From assembly GCA_029879605.1 (NCBI GenBank), contig JAOUQA010000091.1, positions 1 to 7,382 on the forward strand: 7,382 nucleotides of DNA, in the 5' to 3' direction. How positions within the stretch are numbered: the stretch's first letter is position 1; each line of letters begins with the position of its first letter. A model generated the notes under the pieces. That model ran no database searches and was not told the origin of the DNA. It saw only the letters and a list, made by a program, of their open reading frames with translations. The DNA comes from Gammaproteobacteria bacterium (lineage in GTDB: Bacteria; Pseudomonadota; Gammaproteobacteria; SZUA-229). Below, in pieces: positions 1-5,782 of the stretch. Made by a program: the position numbers and the translations under genes.

Positions 1-204
1 GGCATGGGCCTGACTCCCGAGCAACTACCGATACTGGTCACCACCTCAAATGAAAGCAGAACCAACAACACCAAAATCCTGAATAACTTATTTGCCGCCG
101 GGGCCAATGATTTACTGGAAAAACCGATCCAGGAAGCTCTGTTTGTAGCTCGCATGAACAATCTACTTCGTCTCAGGCATCAATATCTCATTATTAATCC
201 CTGA
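1..204 (+). CDS. Response-regulator receiver domain protein, C-terminal part (5' truncated)
   Basis: The reading frame is open from the first base of the window and stops at 202-204, so only the last 67 codons are present. The fragment looks like the second half of a CheY-like receiver domain. A hydrophobic beta-4 strand ends in Thr/Ser (PILVTTSN), a helix leads to AAGANDLLEKP, where EKP carries the conserved lysine of the phosphorylation site (codon 121-123), and an alpha-5 helix follows (ARMNNLLRLRHQY). The protein ends right after alpha-5, so nothing such as a DNA-binding or GGDEF output domain follows. It is either a stand-alone receiver or the C-terminal receiver of a larger protein such as a hybrid kinase. 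The phosphorylated aspartate would lie upstream of the window. The partner kinase and the function cannot be told. Confidence 0.8.
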   Translation, partial: GMGLTPEQLPILVTTSNESRTNNTKILNNLFAAGANDLLEKPIQEALFVARMNNLLRLRHQYLIINP

Positions 205-262
205 TTTTTCAATTACTTATGTCACACCCCTTTTCCACTACTGTTGCTGTGCCTTTCCCCGG

Positions 263-290
263 GGAACTTCGTCTATAATTAGCACTCTAT
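263..290 (+). promoter_or_regulatory. Candidate sigma-E-type promoter for rpoH
   Basis: GGAACTT at 263-269 matches the known -35 consensus of extracytoplasmic-stress sigma-E promoters. It is followed after exactly 16 bases by TCTAT (286-290), which resembles the TCTGA -10 element. E. coli rpoH is known to have a sigma-E promoter (P3) with the same -35 core and a 16-base spacer, which supports the reading by analogy. The -10 would lie inside the CIRCE operator. The match is by eye only and the -10 is imperfect. Confidence 0.45.
274..279 (+). promoter_or_regulatory. Consensus -10 box of a possible vegetative rpoH promoter
   Basis: TATAAT is a perfect sigma-70 -10 hexamer and its last base is the first base of the CIRCE element. 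No good -35 sits at the right distance: TGCCTT at 250-255 with an 18-base spacer is poor, and TTGCTG at 244-249 is too far away. The promoter may be weak or need an activator. It could also be incidental within the sigma-E spacer. Confidence 0.4.
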
Positions 291-305
291 GGAATTGAGT
301 GCTAA
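279..305 (+). promoter_or_regulatory. CIRCE operator (HrcA binding site) upstream of rpoH
   Basis: The arms TTAGCACTC (279-287) and GAGTGCTAA (297-305) are perfect inverted repeats separated by 9 bases. This is the exact CIRCE consensus, the operator of the heat-shock repressor HrcA, usually found before groES-groEL or the hrcA-grpE-dnaK genes. Here it starts at the last base of a TATAAT box and ends 33 bases before the preferred rpoH start. The position predicts that HrcA blocks rpoH transcription until heat inactivates the repressor. The site is seen directly; the regulation is inferred because hrcA itself is not in the window. Confidence 0.95.
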
Positions 306-337
306 AATAGCCACAGCCAGAAATGAGCGGAGTAACT

Positions 338-1198
338 ATGACTAACGAACTGATTCTTGCCAACAACCATCTACCTATAAGCTGCGGTAGCCTGGATGCC
401 TATATCCAGAAGGTTAATAATATTCCAATGCTAACCGCTGAAGAAGAATACGACCTTGGTACACGTCTGCAGGATCATGGTGATCTTGATGCTGCTCAAC
501 GCCTTGTCATGTCCCATTTACGTTTCGTAGTACGTATTGCGCGTGGTTATCAGGGCTATGGCCTGGCTCTGACAGATCTAATCCAGGAAGGCAACATTGG
601 TCTTATGAAGGCGGTTAAACGCTTTAAACCCGACCGTCAGGTACGCCTGGTTTCTTTTGCTGTACACTGGATTAAGGCTGAAATACATGAATTCGTATTA
701 CGCAACTGGCGTATTGTAAAAATTGCTACAACCAAGGCTCAGCGTAAATTATTTTTTAATTTACGTAGTTCAAAAAAACGCCTGGGCTGGTTTAGTCGTG
801 AAGAAGTTGAAGGTGTTGCCAAAGACCTTGGCGTAAAACCTGAAACTGTATTACAAATGGAAGCTCGCCTTAGCAATTATGATGTTGCTTTTGATAGTTC
901 GCCCGATGAAGATGATGAAAGTTATATTTCACCAGCAACTTATCTTGCTAACCAGCAACATGATCCAGCCACACAACTTGAAAAAGATGACTGGAACCAG
1001 CAACAACTACAAACTTTATCGGAATCAATGAAAGACCTGGATGATCGTAGTCGCGATATACTCATGTCTCGCTGGCTTGATGATGATAACAAAGCTACAC
1101 TTCATGAACTGGCTGATAAATATGATGTCTCAGCTGAACGCATTCGCCAACTGGAAAAAAATGCAATGAAAAAACTAAAGGCATCATTGCTGGCTTAA
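338..1198 (+). CDS. rpoH: RNA polymerase heat-shock sigma factor sigma-32 (RpoH)
   Basis: This is a sigma-70-family factor of 286 residues; E. coli RpoH has 284. It directs RNA polymerase to chaperone and protease promoters after heat or misfolding stress. Region 2 is very well conserved (HLRFVVRIARGYQGYGL, DLIQEGNIGLMKAVKRF, VSFAVHWIKAEIHEFVLRNWRIVK, about residues 60-128). It is followed by QRKLFFNLR (135-143), the RpoH box that separates sigma-32 from sigma-70, and by a C-terminal region 4 helix-turn-helix (TLHELADKYDVSAERIRQLEKNAMKKL, 254-280). The ATG at 338 is preferred because GGAG at 329-332 lies 5 bases upstream; an in-frame ATG at 323 would add five residues but has no good ribosome site. 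The leader carries a CIRCE operator and a sigma-E-like promoter. The gene ends before a strong bidirectional terminator, so it is probably transcribed alone. Confidence 0.97.
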   Translation: MTNELILANNHLPISCGSLDAYIQKVNNIPMLTAEEEYDLGTRLQDHGDLDAAQRLVMSHLRFVVRIARGYQGYGLALTDLIQEGNIGLMKAVKRFKPDRQVRLVSFAVHWIKAEIHEFVLRNWRIVKIATTKAQRKLFFNLRSSKKRLGWFSREEVEGVAKDLGVKPETVLQMEARLSNYDVAFDSSPDEDDESYISPATYLANQQHDPATQLEKDDWNQQQLQTLSESMKDLDDRSRDILMSRWLDDDNKATLHELADKYDVSAERIRQLEKNAMKKLKASLLA

Positions 1199-1215
1199 TA
1201 CATCCAAATACTGTC

Positions 1216-1250
1216 AAATAAAAAAAGCGGCTTTGTCGCTTTTTTTATTT
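1216..1250. terminator. Bidirectional Rho-independent terminator between rpoH and the dsrC-like gene
   Basis: Bases 1216-1229 and 1237-1250 are a perfect 14-bp inverted repeat with a 7-base loop. A GC core (GCG/CGC) is flanked by a run of seven A on the left and seven T on the right, so either strand gives a hairpin followed by a U-run. It starts 17 bases after the rpoH stop and ends 7 bases before the stop of the convergent dsrC-like gene, so it fits both. Confidence 0.93.
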
Positions 1251-1257
1251 TAATCAG

Positions 1258-1605
1258 TTAATGAACTGAACCAAAAGACAAATCATTACAATTTGGTGGC
1301 AAAGGAATACCAGCATACTTACAACCCTGGGCAACCGGCCCCTTTGGAAACAACTGATACAATCGGCGCTTACCTTCCCACTGTCCAAATTCAAACTCAA
1401 GCGCATTGAGCATTATCCTGGCATTAAATTCACGCCCGTTTTTATCATAGAACTTTCTCAGGTAATGCAGCACTTCCAGATGCTCTTCGTTTAATTCCAT
1501 ATTATCTTCACTCGCATACTGCCTGGCAATATCTTCTGACCAGCTGTCCAGCTCAACCAGGTGACCTTCTGTTTCTTTACCTGCATCCTGTATTACATCT
1601 GTCAT
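1258..1605 (-). CDS. TusE/DsrC/DsvC-family sulfur-relay protein with an extended C-terminus
   Basis: This 115-residue protein (119 if translation starts at the GTG at 1617) belongs to the DsrC/TusE family of small sulfur carriers. These proteins accept sulfur as persulfide on C-terminal cysteines, either for tRNA thiolation (TusE) or for dissimilatory sulfur metabolism (DsrC). Family signs are the N-terminal GHLVELDSWSEDIA, the central NEEHLEVLHYLRKFYDKNG and the C-terminal LFPKGPVAQGCKYAGIPLPPNC. Both DsrC cysteines are present with the usual 10 residues between them, whereas E. coli TusE has only the last one. In DsrC the last cysteine is the penultimate residue, but here nine more residues (NDLSFGSVH) follow. 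The ATG at 1605 is preferred because GGTGA (1611-1615) lies 5 bases before it. No dsr or tus genes are nearby, so it may be a DsrC paralogue with a regulatory or other relay role rather than DsrC or TusE proper. Confidence 0.85.
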   Translation of the reverse strand: MTDVIQDAGKETEGHLVELDSWSEDIARQYASEDNMELNEEHLEVLHYLRKFYDKNGREFNARIMLNALEFEFGQWEGKRRLYQLFPKGPVAQGCKYAGIPLPPNCNDLSFGSVH

Positions 1606-1659
1606 TGTATTCACCACTCATGTTCTAAAAAGGAGGAGGATCGTTTACTTATATAGCAA

Positions 1660-1688
1660 ATAAGAACTACAGATAACCACTATTTCAA
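1660..1688 (-). promoter_or_regulatory. Candidate sigma-70 promoter for the dsrC-like gene
   Basis: Read on the minus strand, TTGAAA (1683-1688) is followed after 17 bases by TCTTAT (1660-1665). These match 5/6 and 4/6 of the sigma-70 consensus, and the site points towards the dsrC-like gene, whose preferred start is at 1605. AT-rich DNA gives such matches by chance; a TATATA-like run at 1650-1655 is an alternative -10. Confidence 0.3.
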
Positions 1689-1877
1689 ACTTAGTTAAAC
1701 TAGAAAATTTTTATACTTGCTTCATGTAAAACAATACTGATACTTATTAAAAAATATTATCGTAACAAAGCAATATATTTTAAAACAACCCGGAGCAAAA
1801 ATTTAAACAGCACTTCATGAACTTATCACACCAAGATAAACCACAATATACACAAACCCTGTTCTTTATATTGTTTA

Positions 1878-1926
1878 CATGGTCTTTCAGGACAATAGAT
1901 TAATCTTATGCCTGAAAATCACCATG
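1878..1926. repeat. Long imperfect inverted repeat just downstream of bioC
   Basis: CATGGT (1878-1883) pairs with ACCATG (1921-1926), and inside it TTTCAGG (1885-1891) pairs with CCTGAAA (1911-1917). Together they give 13 base pairs with one small asymmetric internal loop. The apex contains a separate 10-bp palindrome, AGATTAATCT (1897-1906). It starts 3 bases after the bioC stop codon on the bioC strand. No U-run follows, so it is not a classical intrinsic terminator; it may protect the mRNA 3' end, assist Rho-dependent termination, or be a protein site. Confidence 0.5.
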
Positions 1927-1928
1927 AC

Positions 1929-2789
1929 TTATCTTGTCATTAATTTAATACTGTCAACTGGCAGGTGAATTTCTCTGTCACCATGGCCATTATTTTTCTT
2001 TTCAATTTTCCAGGCATGGCCATATATAATTTCATAGGTTGCGGGCAAGGATTCATTCTCTCTAAATGCTTCATATTCATTAATCACCCGCTGCAATTTA
2101 CCCGGCGTTAACAAACCTTTTGCATTATTTTTAAGCGGTGTATTTGCGCCTATCAACTGCAAGTCTTTCATTACAGTAATAGCATCATCATAAATCAAGG
2201 TCATCATATCCATGTCCATAACCGGCTCGGCAAATCCAGTTGCCAGCAAACTATCACCAAGATCATGCATGTCGATAAAATCATTTACATGCACTGCCTG
2301 GTCAACCTTAGACCAGCTTGTTCTTAACTCCTTGAGTGTATCTGGCCCAAAGCTGGCAAACATTAATAAGCCACCGGGCTTTAATACACGAAGGAATTCT
2401 TTAAATACTTTTTCCGGGTCACACCATTGCAACATTAAACTTGAAAATATTAAGTCAACCGAATCATCAGCCAGTGGTATCGACTCAGCATCTGCACATA
2501 ACAATGATGGCTTTCTGAATAGCCCACCTTTGCCCCTGGTCTGTTTCAGCATAGAAACTGATAAATCCATTGCTATCACCCTGGCAGATGAATAGGTACT
2601 CATAAGTCCTTTGGTACCCCAGCCTGTTCCACTTCCCGCATCAAGAATATATTCCGGTGCATGCTTTACCCAGGAAAGTTTTTCCAGCAACCTGTTGCAA
2701 ACTTCCTGCTGTAAAACAGCAGATGCCTCGTAAGACTTTGCCTTTAAATTAAAATGCTTCTGGATACGTTTTTTTTCAGAATCTAACAC
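1929..2789 (-). CDS. bioC: Malonyl-[acyl-carrier protein] O-methyltransferase BioC
   Basis: BioC uses S-adenosylmethionine to methylate the free carboxyl of malonyl-ACP, so that fatty-acid synthesis can extend it to pimeloyl-ACP methyl ester, the biotin precursor. The 286-residue protein has a class I methyltransferase fold: motif I ILDAGSGTGWGT (48-59), the motif II acidic residue in VIAMD (D75), and motif LRVLKPGGLLMF (133-144). BioC-type signatures are also present: the N-terminal RIQKHFNLKAKSYEASAVLQQEV, FGPDTLKELR (147-156) and YEIIYGHAW (252-260). Motif I has GSGTG where many methyltransferases have GCGTG, which should not matter. The start is a GTG at 2789, four bases after the bioH stop, so the two genes are surely cotranscribed; no strong Shine-Dalgarno is visible, and translational coupling to bioH is likely. 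bioD does not follow downstream. Confidence 0.95.
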   Translation of the reverse strand: MLDSEKKRIQKHFNLKAKSYEASAVLQQEVCNRLLEKLSWVKHAPEYILDAGSGTGWGTKGLMSTYSSARVIAMDLSVSMLKQTRGKGGLFRKPSLLCADAESIPLADDSVDLIFSSLMLQWCDPEKVFKEFLRVLKPGGLLMFASFGPDTLKELRTSWSKVDQAVHVNDFIDMHDLGDSLLATGFAEPVMDMDMMTLIYDDAITVMKDLQLIGANTPLKNNAKGLLTPGKLQRVINEYEAFRENESLPATYEIIYGHAWKIEKKNNGHGDREIHLPVDSIKLMTR

Positions 2790-2793
2790 AGTA

Positions 2794-3546
2794 TTAACAA
2801 CTTTTTTCTATAGCCATAATCAGCTCACGATTAAACTGATCACGATGAGACAGGAAAGGCGCGTGTGACGCCTTATCAAACATCAATATATCTGCCGCAG
2901 GCAACTGCTGCTGCAATTCTTTACCCAGGGATGCTTTTACCAGTGCATCTTTATTACCCAGCACCCAGGTCACGGGTGATTTAAGATCACGTACTCGCTC
3001 TCTTAAATCAACAGTTTTTAGTAATTTTAGACCTGAATGCAGTGCTTCAATATTCACCGATGATATTGCCAGCACCTGCTTTCTTATTTGTCGCAGAATC
3101 TGACGACCACTTTCACTGCCCTGCACCTGCAATGACAGAAATCTCTGAATTGTTCCTGGAAAATCAGTCTGAAGATTTTCAGCAAAAGCATCAAATATCT
3201 CCGTAGCCATTCCATGTGGCCAGTCATGACTTTGAATAAAACAGGGCGAATTTGCAACCAGCATCATTGCTTTCACTTTGTCAGGATGTTCCAGCGCCAG
3301 TTTCGTAACTACCATTCCACCCAGGGACCAGCCGACCCAGTAAGCAGGTTCATCCGTACAGGCCACACAAAATTCAACAAGATCATCCAGTGACACGAAA
3401 TCCATATCATGATTTTTTCCATGTCCCGGCAAATCAATACAGACTGGCTCTACCCAATCCGGCAACTGCTCAACAACCGGTTGCCAGACGGCATGATTCA
3501 TACCCCAGCCATGAACAAAAATACATTTTATTTTCTTTAAACCCAT
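2794..3546 (-). CDS. bioH: Pimeloyl-[acyl-carrier protein] methyl ester esterase BioH
   Basis: BioH is an alpha/beta-hydrolase that removes the methyl group added by BioC, releasing pimeloyl-ACP for BioF. From the ATG at 3546 it has 250 residues; E. coli BioH has 256. The oxyanion-hole motif HGWG is at 12-15, the nucleophile elbow GWSLGG gives Ser74, Asp200 lies in LGNKDALV and His228 in ASHAPF, so the catalytic triad is complete. The start is uncertain. In-frame TTG (3576) and GTG (3570) codons would add up to ten residues, and an AAGGAAG further up is too far from them to decide. The ATG was chosen because conserved sequence begins just after it. It is first in a two-gene bioH-bioC unit, divergent from plsY, with the 5' ends very close. 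Confidence 0.94.
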   Translation of the reverse strand: MGLKKIKCIFVHGWGMNHAVWQPVVEQLPDWVEPVCIDLPGHGKNHDMDFVSLDDLVEFCVACTDEPAYWVGWSLGGMVVTKLALEHPDKVKAMMLVANSPCFIQSHDWPHGMATEIFDAFAENLQTDFPGTIQRFLSLQVQGSESGRQILRQIRKQVLAISSVNIEALHSGLKLLKTVDLRERVRDLKSPVTWVLGNKDALVKASLGKELQQQLPAADILMFDKASHAPFLSHRDQFNRELIMAIEKSC

Positions 3547-3556
3547 CAACTTGTCT

Positions 3557-3585
3557 TTGCCCTGAACCACTGACAATGGTAAATT
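3557..3585 (+). promoter_or_regulatory. Candidate plsY promoter in the bioH/plsY divergent spacer
   Basis: TTGCCC (3557-3562) and TAAATT (3580-3585) are 17 bases apart, each matching 4/6 of the sigma-70 consensus, with a predicted transcript start about 20 bases before plsY. The site would lie within or next to the start of bioH, depending on which bioH start is used. On the other strand TTGAAG followed by a poor -10 may serve bioH. Both are weak calls by eye. Confidence 0.25.
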
Positions 3586-3613
3586 TCAACTTCCTTACAA
3601 AAGTAGTGTTTAC

Positions 3614-4231
3614 GTGGATACTCTTCAACAGCCTATTATACTGATTACTGGATTCGCACTGTTTGCTTATTTACTCGGCTCGATATCGACAGCCATTATC
3701 ACCTGTAAGCTTATGGGGCTGCCTGATCCACGTACCGAAGGCTCTAAAAATCCAGGCGCTACCAATGTCTTACGTGTCGGTGGTAAGAAAGCCGCGGCCA
3801 TCACCCTGTTTGGCGATATGCTAAAAGGCCTGATCCCGGTTCTTGTTAGCGTGTTACTGACTATGCCTAACGAAGTCATCGCCGCAACAGGACTGGCTGC
3901 TTTTCTTGGCCACCTTTATCCTGTTTATTATCATTTTCAGGGCGGTAAAGGGGTTGCTACCCTGCTTGGCGTGTTACTGGGCACCCACTACCTGATTGGT
4001 CTGGCAACAATCGGTGTCTGGTTACTAATGGCCTTTACCTTAAAAATATCATCCGTCTCAGCCCTGACTGCTGCCCTTTGTGCGCCTGCTATAGTCTGGT
4101 ACTTTACCGGTTCTGACATTATCACCATAACAACAGCGGTAATGACTGTACTGCTTTACTGGCGACATCGCAGTAATATCAGAAACCTGCTTAACGGTAC
4201 TGAAGGCAAAATCACCAACAATAAAAATTAA
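3614..4231 (+). CDS. plsY: Glycerol-3-phosphate acyltransferase PlsY (acyl-phosphate dependent)
   Basis: PlsY is an inner-membrane enzyme that moves an acyl chain from acyl-phosphate (made by PlsX) to glycerol-3-phosphate, the first step of phospholipid synthesis. The 205-residue protein is hydrophobic with several membrane helices, starting with residues 8-30. The three family motifs are present: motif 1 from GSIS to LPDPRTEGSKNPGATN (22-51), motif 2 the glycine-rich GGKGVAT (110-116), and motif 3 RHRSNIRNLLNGTE (184-197). The start is a GTG at 3614; no in-frame ATG lies upstream before the reading frame of bioH's 5' end, and the ribosome site is weak. It is divergent from bioH and its stop is one base from that of the convergent dsbB. 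plsY close to tsaD is a common gammaproteobacterial arrangement. Confidence 0.96.
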   Translation: MDTLQQPIILITGFALFAYLLGSISTAIITCKLMGLPDPRTEGSKNPGATNVLRVGGKKAAAITLFGDMLKGLIPVLVSVLLTMPNEVIAATGLAAFLGHLYPVYYHFQGGKGVATLLGVLLGTHYLIGLATIGVWLLMAFTLKISSVSALTAALCAPAIVWYFTGSDIITITTAVMTVLLYWRHRSNIRNLLNGTEGKITNNKN

Positions 4232-4232
4232 T

Positions 4233-4751
4233 TTATTCTTCTGGCTTCAGAATCAGCAGGTACACCACCAGAACCAGAAGTCCGCTAAATAATATCAGGG
4301 TCTGCTCCGGAATACTCAAACCAAGAAACTGCCACTGAACTTCAGCACATTCACCTGAACCGGTAAACACTTTTGTTACTACTTCCCAGAGTGGCAACAC
4401 ATCCAGCATAAAGGCCAGCCCGGCTCCACACTCAGGCACCTGGTCTGGTGGCAAATGCTGCAACCAGACATGTCGCGCACCAACCAGGAATGCAGCAATT
4501 ACCAGCAGCAGATTACTACCTGCATAAACCAGCCGTATTTTAGACACCGGGTTATGTATGGCTGCAAGCAGAAAAATCCCGGCCATCATGGAAATTAATA
4601 CCCGATCCACTATACACAGAGGGCAGGGATTTAGATAAAGCACACCCTGCAGATACATTACGGCAAACAACATGGCCGCTACACAAATCACAAATCCCGT
4701 GAGATTAAGCAGGCGTGGCTGATGTAAGATTTTATTTATTATTGTCATCAT
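4233..4751 (-). CDS. dsbB: Disulfide bond formation protein B (DsbB)
   Basis: DsbB is an inner-membrane protein that re-oxidises periplasmic DsbA and passes the electrons to quinones. The 172-residue protein has four predicted membrane helices (about 17-37, 51-66, 76-94 and 149-168). The first periplasmic loop has the CxxC pair C43-P-L-C46, and the second has C108 (PECGAGL) and C135 (SGECAEV), so both redox pairs are complete. R50 after the CxxC fits the conserved arginine linked to quinone binding. The ATG at 4751 overlaps the tsaD stop as ATGA, with GAG upstream as a weak ribosome site; a second ATG is the next codon. Cotranslation with tsaD is likely, though the two have no known functional link. 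No dsbA is in the window. Confidence 0.93.
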   Translation of the reverse strand: MMTIINKILHQPRLLNLTGFVICVAAMLFAVMYLQGVLYLNPCPLCIVDRVLISMMAGIFLLAAIHNPVSKIRLVYAGSNLLLVIAAFLVGARHVWLQHLPPDQVPECGAGLAFMLDVLPLWEVVTKVFTGSGECAEVQWQFLGLSIPEQTLILFSGLLVLVVYLLILKPEE

Positions 4752-5773
4752 ATTGTCTCTAGTTCTTCCATGGGCCAGCGAGCTCTGGCATTAATAACCA
4801 TGGGTTCATATTGGCCAGCCATTAATCGCAAACAACCAACATAGGCAATCATGGCGCCATTATCGGTACAGAATTCTATTCTTGGATAGAATAATTCACC
4901 ACCCTGTTTTTCCATCATGGTTTTCAGAGACGCTCTAAGCCTCAGGTTGGCACCTACACCCCCGGCAATAACCAGGGTTTTTATTCCCGTCTGTTTTACT
5001 GCACGCTGACACTTGATCCGCAATGTATCCACAACAGCATCCTCAAATGCCCGCGCAATATCAGCCTTTAGCGACTGATCTCCAGGTGAGGATTTCACCG
5101 CCTTCTGATACGTATTCAACGTGAATGTCTTGAGACCACTGAAACTAAAATCCAGTCCCGGGCGATCAGTCATGGGCCTTGGAAACTCATATGCACCCTG
5201 TTTACCCTGTTCAGCCAGTTTTGCCAGTACCGGGCCACCGGGATAACCCAGATCAAGTAACTTGGCCGTTTTATCAAAAGCCTCCCCCGCAGCATCATCC
5301 AGGCTTTCACCAAGTATTTTATATTGTCCCACCGCCTGCACCTCAGCCAGCAAGGTATGTCCACCTGATACCAGTAAAGCAATAAAAGGAAAGCCGGGCG
5401 CTGGCTCTTCCAGCATGGGTGCCAGTAAATGGCCTTCCATATGATGAACCCCGATAGCCGGCACATTCAGTGCCATGGCCAGTGATCGCGCTGTCGAGGC
5501 ACCAACCATCAACGCCCCAATCAATCCTGGCCCTGCCGTATAGGCCACACCATCCAGATCTATTTTATTTATCCCTGCTTCAACTAAGGCTTTTTCCATC
5601 AAGGGCAACAAATAACGGATATGATCCCTGGAAGCCAGTTCAGGTACAACCCCGCCGTATTCAGCGTGTAATTTGACCTGGGAATGCAGCGTATGAGCCA
5701 GTAAACCCTGCTCAGAGTCATATATAGCGATGCCGGTTTCATCGCAGGAGGTTTCTATGCCAAGTACTTTCAT
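4748..5773 (-). CDS. tsaD: tRNA N6-adenosine threonylcarbamoyltransferase TsaD
   Basis: TsaD transfers the threonylcarbamoyl group from threonylcarbamoyl-AMP (made by TsaC) to A37 of ANN-decoding tRNAs, giving t6A, in a complex with TsaB and TsaE. The 341-residue protein is full length (E. coli 337). It shows the N-terminal ASKHA ATP-binding start LGIETSCDET (4-13), VAYTAGPGLIGALMVG (76-91), the metal-binding His111 and His115 in HHMEGHL, LLVSGGHT (133-140), FSFSGLKT (209-216), AGGVGANLRLR (270-280) and Asp304 in CTDNGAM, the third metal ligand. The ATG at 5773 gives the standard N-terminus MKVLGIETSCDET, although no strong ribosome site is seen. It is divergent from rpsU, a widely conserved pairing, and dsbB overlaps its end by 4 bases. 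Confidence 0.98.
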   Translation of the reverse strand: MKVLGIETSCDETGIAIYDSEQGLLAHTLHSQVKLHAEYGGVVPELASRDHIRYLLPLMEKALVEAGINKIDLDGVAYTAGPGLIGALMVGASTARSLAMALNVPAIGVHHMEGHLLAPMLEEPAPGFPFIALLVSGGHTLLAEVQAVGQYKILGESLDDAAGEAFDKTAKLLDLGYPGGPVLAKLAEQGKQGAYEFPRPMTDRPGLDFSFSGLKTFTLNTYQKAVKSSPGDQSLKADIARAFEDAVVDTLRIKCQRAVKQTGIKTLVIAGGVGANLRLRASLKTMMEKQGGELFYPRIEFCTDNGAMIAYVGCLRLMAGQYEPMVINARARWPMEELETI

Positions 5774-5782
5774 ATAATGGTT

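Larger units (their letters stand above)
1606..1928. other. AT-rich intergenic region between bioC and the dsrC-like gene
   Basis: This gap of about 320 bp separates the end of bioC from the start of the dsrC-like gene, both on the minus strand. I see no convincing open reading frame or RNA gene in it. It holds a candidate minus-strand promoter (1660-1688), a hairpin next to the bioC end (1878-1926) and a purine-rich AGGAGGAGGA at 1631-1640. That last run looks like a ribosome site on the plus strand but has no start codon after it. The length leaves room for an upstream regulatory region or a small RNA that cannot be recognised by eye. Confidence 0.5.

Noticed and set aside
323..337. Upstream in-frame ATG as the true rpoH start
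   Set aside because: It has no good ribosome site, while the ATG at 338 has GGAG 5 bases upstream; the five extra residues match nothing in known RpoH proteins. It is not fully excluded.
1631..1640. AGGAGGAGGA on the plus strand, a very strong Shine-Dalgarno-like run
   Set aside because: No start codon follows at a usable distance and no plus-strand reading frame of any size opens here; the neighbouring genes are on the other strand.
2212..2595. Plus-strand open frame of 127 codons opposite bioC
   Set aside because: It is fully antisense to a well-supported bioC, has no family likeness and its composition is that of a shadow frame.
4236..4251. Short inverted repeat TTCTG/CAGAA at the plsY-dsbB junction as a terminator
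   Set aside because: The stem is 5 bp, lies inside the dsbB coding end and has no adjacent U-run on either strand.
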